From an uncultured Pseudomonadota bacterium (GTDB taxonomy: Bacteria > Myxococcota > UBA796), in the NCBI GenBank assembly GCA_913040875.1, contig CAJWHX010000051.1, forward strand, positions 1 to 12,962: a stretch of 12,962 nucleotides of DNA, in the 5' to 3' direction. Shown here one piece after another: positions 7,102 to 12,962 of this stretch (positions are counted from its first letter, which is position 1; the number at the start of each line of letters is the position of its first letter). Under the pieces are notes generated by a model, which was not told where the DNA came from, did no database searches, and worked only from the letters and a program-made list of their open reading frames with translations. Position numbers and translations under genes: made by a program.

Positions 7102-7748
7102 TCATTCGGCGAGCAACACTGGAAGATGTTCCGGCCATGATTCAAGTCAAAGAGTCTCTGGCCTTTGATGGGCACTCGGAAACAGCTACATCTACGAACG
7201 GTGGTTTCTTACTTGGAGCAGATGCCAAAGGCTACATGGCTCGAATATCCTGTGGATGCTCGTGGGTCCTCGATGTAGATGGGGTCAAAGGATTCTCGAT
7301 TGTACTACCTGATCAGGCTTTGCGCCTGTCTGAACTGTGGCATCGCCGATCTGAGATTGAATGGTCGACAACGTTTGACGACCTAGAATCCAAGAAATTG
7401 GGGTATTTTGATCAACTGGCGGTCTCAAAAGGGACTTGGCGAACCCATGCACCGGTGCTCTCCATCACCACTGTGTTGGACTTTTTATCGATGCAACCAG
7501 ATTACTTACTCAGTACGACTGTGCTCAAACCAGTTCAGAACTTGGCGGCCGTTCCCTATCTTCAATACTTGGGAGCCACTCGAGTGGGCAAAATCGATGA
7601 GGTGGATCCCAATGTGGGGCAGCTGCTCTCCGAAGTTTGGTTGGCTAAGCAGGATAGCCTGCGGCATTTTCTTGAACATCCTCCATCGGAAAAGATCGCT
7701 TCATACATCGATCAAGCACACCTTCACTTCAATCGGTACAATCTATGA
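7098..7748 (+). CDS. GNAT-family N-acyltransferase
   Basis: A 216-residue protein with the GNAT fold signature: beta1-alpha1 IIRRATLEDVPAMIQVKESL (2-21), a beta4-like strand GYFDQLAVS (102-110), and a C-terminal NLAAVPYLQYLGATRVGKIDE (148-168), which resembles the last helix and strand of GNAT enzymes. The acyl-CoA pyrophosphate loop after beta4 is SKGTWRTHAPV rather than a clean Q/RxxGxG/A, so CoA binding may be atypical or the donor may be another acyl carrier. A strong GAGGTG (7087-7092) lies 5 bases before the ATG. It overlaps the genes on both sides by 4 bp. Lysine 2,3-aminomutase genes are paired with a GNAT acetyltransferase (AblB) in N-epsilon-acetyl-beta-lysine synthesis. By analogy this protein may acylate beta-lysine, though it is not obviously an AblB. 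Confidence 0.82.
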   Translation: MIIRRATLEDVPAMIQVKESLAFDGHSETATSTNGGFLLGADAKGYMARISCGCSWVLDVDGVKGFSIVLPDQALRLSELWHRRSEIEWSTTFDDLESKKLGYFDQLAVSKGTWRTHAPVLSITTVLDFLSMQPDYLLSTTVLKPVQNLAAVPYLQYLGATRVGKIDEVDPNVGQLLSEVWLAKQDSLRHFLEHPPSEKIASYIDQAHLHFNRYNL

Positions 7749-8803
7749 ACTCCATCGACACACAATCGTGGAAATGGCAATTGCAGAATCAGATCCGCAC
7801 GCTCAAACAGCTTGAACAGGTTTTTTCCTTAACCAAAGAGGAAATTGAGGCAATCCAAGCATTGAATGACACTTTTCGCTTGGGTATTACCCCATACTAC
7901 CTAGACTTAATGGATTCAACGGATCCCAGCTGTCCCATCCGGCGTCAGGCCATCCCTCTACTGGCAGAACAACAGTGGTCCGAGCAAGAGGTTCCCGATC
8001 CGCTTGCAGAAGAACGTGACATGCCGGTCGTGGGTGTGACAAATCGCTATCCCAACCGAGCACTCCTGTACGTGACGCATACCTGTGCTGTCTATTGCCG
8101 GCACTGCACTCGGCGCAGAAAAGTTGGCGATTCCTCCAGTCATCAAAGCAAGTCTCTATTGAAAAAGGCCATTGAATGGATCAACGACAACCCACAAATT
8201 GACGATGTCGTTCTATCTGGAGGCGATCCACTGTCTTTATCCAACTCTCGATTGAATGAACTCCTCACGGCATTGAAAAGCCCAGATCGGATTGTGCGAA
8301 TTGGCACCAGGCATCCAACCACCCTACCACAACGCATCACTCCAGATTTGTGCTCCATTCTCAAAGAGCACGTGCCCATATACATCATGACACACTTCAA
8401 CCATCCAAAAGAATGTACCGTCGAGGCTTCTAAAGCCCTGTCTCTTCTTGCTGACGCTGGATGTGTGCTCTCAAATCAGACCGTTCTGCTAAAGGGTATC
8501 AATGACAATGCTCAAACACTCCAAACATTGAACAAGTGGCTACTGTACAATCGATGCCGACCATACCGACTGTTTCACTGTGACTATACACAAGGAGTGG
8601 GTCATTTCCGAGTGCCGATGTCTCAGGGACTGGACATCATTCAAGAAATGAGGGGATACTCCAGTGGATTGGAAATCCCAGAATATGTGATCGATTTACC
8701 AAATGGCTTGGGAAAAGCACCCGTTTCACAAGGCAAACCAAACCAAGATGGTACGTGGACATTTACCACCTGGGCAGGCGAGAAAATCACCATTGAAGAG
8801 TGA
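7745..8803 (+). CDS. lysine 2,3-aminomutase (radical SAM, PLP-dependent)
   Basis: A 352-residue enzyme expected to convert L-lysine to beta-lysine. Residues 49-60 (TPYYLDLMDSTD) and 101-113 match the KamA N-terminal region. The radical-SAM cluster motif is CAVYCRHC (Cys114, Cys118, Cys121), followed by TRRR. SGGDPL (158-163), HFNHP (217-221) and the C-terminal VIDLPNGLGK (315-324) follow. Lys324 is the expected PLP lysine. Asp280 (HCDYTQG) and Asp317 (VIDLP) occupy the places of the two aspartates that hold the lysine side-chain amine in clostridial KamA (Asp293, Asp330, Lys337), with identical 37- and 7-residue spacings. This argues against a glutamate aminomutase. The protein ends soon after the PLP lysine and lacks the Cys-rich zinc tail of KamA. 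It is not EpmB-like in motif wording. Its start overlaps the GNAT stop (ATGA). Confidence 0.92.
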   Translation: MNSIDTQSWKWQLQNQIRTLKQLEQVFSLTKEEIEAIQALNDTFRLGITPYYLDLMDSTDPSCPIRRQAIPLLAEQQWSEQEVPDPLAEERDMPVVGVTNRYPNRALLYVTHTCAVYCRHCTRRRKVGDSSSHQSKSLLKKAIEWINDNPQIDDVVLSGGDPLSLSNSRLNELLTALKSPDRIVRIGTRHPTTLPQRITPDLCSILKEHVPIYIMTHFNHPKECTVEASKALSLLADAGCVLSNQTVLLKGINDNAQTLQTLNKWLLYNRCRPYRLFHCDYTQGVGHFRVPMSQGLDIIQEMRGYSSGLEIPEYVIDLPNGLGKAPVSQGKPNQDGTWTFTTWAGEKITIEE

Positions 8804-8819
8804 CTTCTCGCAAATCCAC

Positions 8820-9995
8820 CTATTCCAATACGCAATTCTCATCAATGACCAGGCTGTTGCGTTCAGACTCAGACAGGAATATTGGCGCATCATTCACGAT
8901 GGTCATCACCGACCATCCTGCACTCAATCCATACATTCCAGCGCTCATAGCGGTACGCAAATCTGTTATTGGAGAGGTGTAGATCACAGAGATGACCTGT
9001 GGCGTCGAGCCGGCAGTGTTGTTTGTGCATACTGACAATACTGAACTGGACCAGGCTTCTGCCATGTCAAACTGTCCGTTTCCATTTGAGTCCTCATACA
9101 CCAACGGGAAACTGGTCGCAGACGCAAAATCTGTTTCTTCTGGAAAAAAGTGGGCTGGTGGGGTTCCGCTAAAGGTCACCGTCCATGGATCTGCTGCAGG
9201 TATCTCCGCCATGGTTTCCATTGTTGAATTTGCTGAATCTATTGTTTCAGAAGCGACAAAGGCAATCCGACGATCCCCTAGTGACGTATCGTATGAGCCA
9301 CCAATCGTTAGAGGGTCAGTCAAGCCAAGTGTACCCTGCAGTGGAACATTGTCGATATCTCCTGAAACTGGTACTTCCTCTGTAAAGGTCATGACGATAA
9401 CACCCCATCCCTCGCTGACATTGTACGCAGGAATGGCCTCTGTTGAATACACCAACCAATTGTCGGAAAAGCCTCCGATAGTCTCTCCATCAGTGTATTG
9501 ATCGTCTCCATTGGCGTCGTCAAACAAGAATGGAGCCCACATCGCCAATCGCGCGGTAATACTGGGATCCACCTCAAACAACACACTGTCTTCAGGGGTT
9601 TCTAAGGGATGGGAAAAGGATGCCTCACTACCCAACTCTGGTGAAACGACCTGCGTATCCAGAAATCTCGGTCCATCATCTTGAGGTTCGGCAGTGTCCA
9701 CTGGTTCATCACTCTCTGAAAAATCAATCTGTACCAAACCGACTTTCATTCCACTGGCTTCACTAAGCTGAAAGGTTGCTTGAGGACCTGTAGGCTCTTC
9801 CGGTCCAGTATCGGTATCCGTGTCTGACGCAGTGTCGGTATCTGTCTCTGTATCAGAATCCGTGTTTTCAGTATCTTCAGTATCAGAATCCGATACAGCA
9901 GTTCCAGTATCGACAGGTTCATCGGAATCTTTATCGCCACAGGCAATCGTTCCCATGGTAAGCAACAAGATGGGACTGAGTTTAAAGGATCGCAT
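8820..9995 (-). CDS. predicted lipoprotein with DTD-rich linker and Ca2+-loop-like motifs
   Basis: A 391-residue lipoprotein. The start is the ATG ending at 9995, preceded by GGAG (10005-10002, 6-base gap); the longer reading from 10049 would bury the signal peptide. MRSFKLSPILLLTMGTIAC gives lipidated Cys19. Residues 35-65 are an Asp/Thr/Ser/Glu linker. Two loops resemble EF-hand or dockerin-like calcium sites: DDANGDDQYTDGE (159-171) and EDSNGNGQFDMAE (301-313). Each is preceded by a hydrophobic strand and followed some 35-60 residues later by a GW motif (EGWGVIVM 195-202; AGWSVMTI 360-367), suggesting an internal duplication. Two Cys (323, 388) could form a disulphide. It is probably exported and outer-membrane anchored; function unknown. 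It is convergent with the aminomutase gene with only 16 bp between the stops. Confidence 0.85.
   Translation of the reverse strand: MRSFKLSPILLLTMGTIACGDKDSDEPVDTGTAVSDSDTEDTENTDSDTETDTDTASDTDTDTGPEEPTGPQATFQLSEASGMKVGLVQIDFSESDEPVDTAEPQDDGPRFLDTQVVSPELGSEASFSHPLETPEDSVLFEVDPSITARLAMWAPFLFDDANGDDQYTDGETIGGFSDNWLVYSTEAIPAYNVSEGWGVIVMTFTEEVPVSGDIDNVPLQGTLGLTDPLTIGGSYDTSLGDRRIAFVASETIDSANSTMETMAEIPAADPWTVTFSGTPPAHFFPEETDFASATSFPLVYEDSNGNGQFDMAEAWSSSVLSVCTNNTAGSTPQVISVIYTSPITDLRTAMSAGMYGLSAGWSVMTIVNDAPIFLSESERNSLVIDENCVLE
9801..9893 (-). repeat. low-complexity DTD/DTE/SDT coding repeat
   Basis: Imperfect GA(T/C)AC(T/G/C)-type hexameric runs, on the minus strand, encode the Asp-Thr-rich linker (residues 35-65) just after the lipobox of the 8820-9995 lipoprotein. 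It resembles in role, but not in unit sequence, the DTQ linker of the lipoprotein at 2213. It is likely an extended acidic spacer lifting the domain off the membrane. Confidence 0.75.
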
Positions 9996-10295
9996 ATTTG
10001 TCTCCGTGGTTGAATAGGGTTTTTTAGTCTTTACGGTATAAATGTCCACATATTCACCGATAAATATTTTTCAGTCTAAAAATTCGCACCGTTGTAGTTG
10101 ATCTATTTGGGATTGTTTTCATGACTATACTCACTTTCATTGGCTTCAGCATGTTGACTGTCATGGAACGGTTTGAACTCAAGTTCGTACCCCCTACCGG
10201 TTCAATATACTTCAAAGACTCATGACACGTGATTGGATTGAAAGGGTATACATTTACGGGTACATTAATATGATGAATACTGATAAGAGAAGAGA
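9996..10295. other. 300-bp divergent intergenic region
   Basis: It separates the minus-strand lipoprotein from the + strand LRR lipoprotein and must hold the promoters for both. The left half (10020-10085) is AT-rich with several TATAAA/TAAATATT words that could form a minus-strand promoter; I cannot choose one. The right end holds a good + strand promoter (10238-10266). A 34-codon ATG frame (10121-10225) is open but has no convincing support. No tRNA, riboswitch or strong terminator is visible. Confidence 0.6.
10238..10266 (+). promoter_or_regulatory. probable promoter for the LRR lipoprotein
   Basis: TTGAAA (10238-10243), a 17-bp spacer and TACATT (10261-10266) make a reasonable -35/-10 pair. 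Transcription would begin near 10273, giving a leader of about 23 nt before ATG 10296 and leaving the ATG at 10270 outside the message. Confidence 0.45.
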
Positions 10296-12266
10296 ATGAT
10301 ACTTGCTTTGCTAATCGCCTGTTCCTCTACTACGGAATCACACCAAGATGGCTCGTCGACTCCTGCGCAGCAAGAATTTGCACACTCTAAATCTGGTGAG
10401 ACAGAGACCTCACATTTCTTGACGCAATGTGCTATCCATACTTCGAAACAACGTAATAATACATTGGACGTCATCTTCGAGAGACTTGAGGGTACAAACT
10501 GCTCTGAAGTATATAAGCTGTTGTCGACAACCAAGACACTGGACTTATCCAATCACCCGACGCCCTTTTCAGATATCTCTGTATTGACTGAGTTTACACA
10601 GGTTGAAGAACTCTACCTAAGCGACAGTCAGGTATCCGATTTGAGTCCGATTGCCGGATACAACAATTTACGCACCTTGCAAGCAGAACACTGTGCCATC
10701 CAAGATATCACTCCGCTGTCTACACTATCCAATCTAGAAGATCTCTTGCTGGATTACACTGGTGTAGATGACTTGTCCCCCATTCAACATCTCACATCTC
10801 TGAAACGGATTGGTCTACGGAATACCCACATCCAGTCCCTCAAACCCCTCTCTGGATTGACTTCATTGACGTCACTCGAGATTTCAGGCACAGAGATTTC
10901 GTCATTGGAACCACTATCCAATCTGAATCGGCTTCAAATCGTCAGTCTCAGACAGAGTAATGTGTCCGATATAGGGCCGCTGTCTCACCACCCCAACCTA
11001 TTTTTCATCGACGTCAAAAGTACCAACATCGCAGACATATCCCCACTACAAAGTCTATTCAAGATCAAAGTACTGGACATCAGCAACACAAGCGTGAGTG
11101 ACTTGAATCCGCTCAATGAATTGTCGACATTAATTGAACTGAACGTACAAGGCTTGAACATACCCAAAGATGACTGCAATCGATTCTCCGATGTCATTCA
11201 AGGATGCTCTGTACAAAATGAGGATCGACTGTTGAAGTTGTGTACGGATTCGGATGATTTTGCTTTTGCAACGCAAGTTTCAATGCGATCGTTGAAACGT
11301 GACCTCCAAGAGCAGGATTGTTCAGCATTGAGAGCAACCATCAACACACTATCAACCTTTTCCTCTACCGAGCCATATCCTGACCCTCGGATATTCGACT
11401 TCTTCCCAACTCTTCGAAATCTTGATATTCCTGTAGCACCTGTTTTGTATACGTACTGCTCAGATGATGTCAAAGGTGCTCTCAAAGAGTTGTGCGAAAC
11501 CAAGCATTCTGTCATGAAGCAGAATGCCGTGCAGCAACGGAAAGACTTCATCACAGATTGTACATCCCCGAAGGACACTTCGGCTGCGACCTATCAAGTT
11601 CTCAAGACAAAGTTTGGAACAGCATCCTGTGAATCTCTTTGGGACACAATCTCAATGGTGGAAAAACTGTCTCTGCAACGGGTGAACATCAGCAATATCA
11701 CCCCGTTTTCCATGCTACCAAACTTACGAGATCTATCCATTGATTACAACTCCATTCAAGATCTATCCCCATTGGCCAAGCTTTCGGAGTTGCAAATCCT
11801 CTGGGTAGATGACAACAACCTCACAGATCTGAGTCCACTCAAGGATCTCTCACTACTGTGGTTGAGTGCGGGAGACAACAATATCAAGGATATCTCTCCT
11901 TTGACCAACTCGCTTAATTTACAGAGACTCTGGCTGGGTGGAAATCAAATCAAAGACATCTCACCGCTTCAAGGTCTGACCAATCTTCACAAACTTCATT
12001 TGGCCATCAATGAAATTGAAGCCCTCTCCCCTCTCTCTACGCTGACCGGGTTGACATCACTCTATTTGGGACACAACAACATACGGAGTCTCGAAGCGCT
12101 TCACAATTTACAAGGGTTGAAGGTCCTCAGTAGTGGACTGGATTATGAGGAATCCCCCCTTGAAATGCAGCGATGGTTTTTACAGGGCAATCCGATAGAC
12201 CCCAAGACCTGTCTCACAGAAAATGCACCTTCAGCCGTTGCGTTATTTTGTTCTCAATACAACTAG
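10296..12266 (+). CDS. lipoprotein with three Cys-capped modules and leucine-rich repeats
   Basis: A 656-residue protein. MILALLIAC gives a lipobox with Cys9, but the signal is very short and lacks the usual positive N-region; no in-frame start exists upstream (stop TAA at 10284). The body has three copies of a module. Each begins with a cap holding two Cys 23-26 residues apart (Cys45/69, Cys316/342, Cys422/445) and ends with a second Cys pair (Cys294/304, Cys388/400, Cys639/652). Module 1 holds about nine LRRs (79-278) of exactly 22 residues, pattern LxxLxLxxxxIxDLSPLxxLxN, the bacterial SDS22/internalin class. Module 3 holds seven (455-607). Module 2 has almost none. Probably surface-exposed and protein-binding. 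A purine-rich AGAGA precedes the ATG. The SGNH gene follows after 10 bp. Confidence 0.87.
   Translation: MILALLIACSSTTESHQDGSSTPAQQEFAHSKSGETETSHFLTQCAIHTSKQRNNTLDVIFERLEGTNCSEVYKLLSTTKTLDLSNHPTPFSDISVLTEFTQVEELYLSDSQVSDLSPIAGYNNLRTLQAEHCAIQDITPLSTLSNLEDLLLDYTGVDDLSPIQHLTSLKRIGLRNTHIQSLKPLSGLTSLTSLEISGTEISSLEPLSNLNRLQIVSLRQSNVSDIGPLSHHPNLFFIDVKSTNIADISPLQSLFKIKVLDISNTSVSDLNPLNELSTLIELNVQGLNIPKDDCNRFSDVIQGCSVQNEDRLLKLCTDSDDFAFATQVSMRSLKRDLQEQDCSALRATINTLSTFSSTEPYPDPRIFDFFPTLRNLDIPVAPVLYTYCSDDVKGALKELCETKHSVMKQNAVQQRKDFITDCTSPKDTSAATYQVLKTKFGTASCESLWDTISMVEKLSLQRVNISNITPFSMLPNLRDLSIDYNSIQDLSPLAKLSELQILWVDDNNLTDLSPLKDLSLLWLSAGDNNIKDISPLTNSLNLQRLWLGGNQIKDISPLQGLTNLHKLHLAINEIEALSPLSTLTGLTSLYLGHNNIRSLEALHNLQGLKVLSSGLDYEESPLEMQRWFLQGNPIDPKTCLTENAPSAVALFCSQYN
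10530..11129 (+). repeat. first leucine-rich repeat array
   Basis: Nine consecutive LRR units (residues 79-278). The first is irregular (24 residues) and the next eight are exactly 22 residues, so the DNA has a 66-bp period. Leu/Ile positions, Asn or Asp/Ser at the turn and the DLSPL stretch are well kept, while other positions vary freely, so the copies are old rather than recently amplified. Confidence 0.85.
11658..12116 (+). repeat. second leucine-rich repeat array
   Basis: Seven LRR units (residues 455-607), all 22 residues except the third (21). The ascending loops are richer in Asn (DNNL, DNNI, GGNQI, HNNI) than in the first array, giving the classical asparagine ladder. This suggests that the two arrays diverged after, or arose separately from, the module duplication. 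Confidence 0.85.
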
Positions 12267-12276
12267 GACCAATTGC

Positions 12277-12962
12277 ATGAAAAAACAATACCCCTTTTGG
12301 ATTCGGTGGATTCTGAGACCCATTTTATCAATCGCCCTATTGGAATTGGGGCTATCATTTGTTCCCATTCCCGATTGGTGGGAAACGGCTGTGTTCAATG
12401 ATTACCTCTACTCTACTCGAATCAATAAAATGTTCTCGTCAGAGCAGGAATACAACTCTCTTGGCTATCGCGATTCAGAATGGCAAACCGACAAGAAAAG
12501 CATTCTATTTTTGGGGGACTCCAGAACCTATGGATTGTTTGTTCCCAGAGAACAAACCTATGCCACACAAGTGGAGTTCATGAGTGGATGGCAGGGATTG
12601 AATGCTGGTGTGCCGGGAGCGACAACGTTTGAAGCCATCGACAGTATGTTGCCGGATGGATTGCCCTACAAACCGTCTGCTTCTGTCGTCTGTTTGGACT
12701 TGAACAGTAGCTTGATCAGTTACGTACCCAGAAGTAAAGCCAGCAAACGCAGTGACATCTTCGGAAACCTTGTCCGATCATTTTCAACTTGGATGATGCT
12801 AGAAGGTGCGTGGCATTCTGTTTTCTCTGAAAGAGCCCCCATCATCCCGCTTGAAGAATATGGTCAACAGCTAGACTCCATCTTTGAAACACTGACAAAT
12901 GCGGGTGTCACTCAAAATGTTTTACTGGTGGGCTGGACACCACTGGAAGACTATCCAAATCT
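12277..12962 (+). CDS. membrane-anchored SGNH/GDSL-type hydrolase, 3' end missing
   Basis: Open from ATG 12277 to the window end (228 codons, no stop), so the gene is partial. AGGA (12265-12268) overlaps the end of the LRR gene and lies 8 bases before the start. Residues 1-10 are positively charged and 11-30 hydrophobic, predicting one N-terminal membrane anchor. LFLGDSRTYG (77-86) is SGNH block I, with Ser82 as the expected nucleophile. NAGVPGATT (109-117) matches the block II region with its conserved Gly. VVCLDLN (137-143) sits where block III (usually GxND) is expected, with Asn143 the candidate oxyanion residue. The DxxH block V lies beyond the window. Relatives are esterases, lipases or O-acetyl-transfer/esterase proteins acting on cell-surface polysaccharides; the substrate here cannot be told. 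Confidence 0.8.
   Translation, partial: MKKQYPFWIRWILRPILSIALLELGLSFVPIPDWWETAVFNDYLYSTRINKMFSSEQEYNSLGYRDSEWQTDKKSILFLGDSRTYGLFVPREQTYATQVEFMSGWQGLNAGVPGATTFEAIDSMLPDGLPYKPSASVVCLDLNSSLISYVPRSKASKRSDIFGNLVRSFSTWMMLEGAWHSVFSERAPIIPLEEYGQQLDSIFETLTNAGVTQNVLLVGWTPLEDYPN

Noticed and set aside
7745..8803. Assignment as EpmB (EF-P beta-lysylation) because of its short length
   Set aside because: The motifs (TPYY, YPNRALLYVTHTCAVYCRHC, VIDLPNGLGK) follow KamA rather than EpmB wording, and no epmA or efp gene is nearby.
8790..8815. Possible terminator hairpin between the convergent genes (GAAG/CTTC)
   Set aside because: The stem is only 4 bp with no T-tract on either strand.
9820..10017. Plus-strand open frame rich in Val-Ser (VSVSVSES)
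   Set aside because: It is the antisense shadow of the Asp-Thr-rich linker codons of the minus-strand lipoprotein, which has a signal peptide and ribosome binding site.
10174..10190. Inverted repeat GAAC-TCAA-GTTC and a nearby GGTTCAA resembling a tRNA T-loop
   Set aside because: No acceptor, D or anticodon stems can be formed around it; it is not a tRNA.
10121..10225. 34-codon ATG frame in the divergent intergenic region
   Set aside because: Only a loosely placed GGGA upstream, no recognisable motif, and a frame this short is expected by chance in 300 bp.

Overview
The window (about 47% GC by eye) is densely coded bacterial DNA. It encodes three predicted lipoproteins, two of which carry Asp-Thr-rich (DTD/DTQ) linkers just after the lipobox. 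That style is common in Myxococcota and other former deltaproteobacterial lineages, so such an organism is my best guess. No rRNA, tRNA or phylogenetic marker is present to confirm it. I see no CRISPR array, insertion sequence or phage gene.

Left region (1-4346, + strand): a two-domain AAA+ ATPase of the type found with extracellular contractile injection systems (eCIS), with an inactive first and an intact second nucleotide-binding domain. It is followed by a lipoprotein with an IPT/TIG domain and a secreted beta-propeller-like protein. Any injection-system structural genes would lie upstream of base 1 and cannot be seen.

Middle region (4413-8803, + strand): a recognisable promoter, then five closely packed co-directional genes. 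They encode a histidinol-phosphate-aminotransferase-like protein whose PLP-binding lysine is replaced by Phe, a small protein with a GGMGSWND motif, a membrane fatty-acid-desaturase-type di-iron protein, a GNAT acyltransferase and a radical-SAM lysine 2,3-aminomutase. The last three are joined by 4-bp ATGA start/stop overlaps and are very probably co-translated. The simplest reading is a small biosynthetic cassette that makes a beta-amino acid (probably beta-lysine), acylates it and oxidises or desaturates a lipid or acyl group. The role of the lysine-less aminotransferase is open. This is the best candidate for an undescribed system here.

Right region (8820-12962): a convergent minus-strand lipoprotein with two Ca2+-loop-like motifs, then a 300-bp divergent intergenic region. 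A + strand lipoprotein follows, built from three Cys-capped modules, two of which contain arrays of 22-residue leucine-rich repeats. Last is a membrane-anchored SGNH/GDSL-type hydrolase cut off by the window end. The LRR protein and the SGNH protein are 10 bp apart and probably form one transcript.
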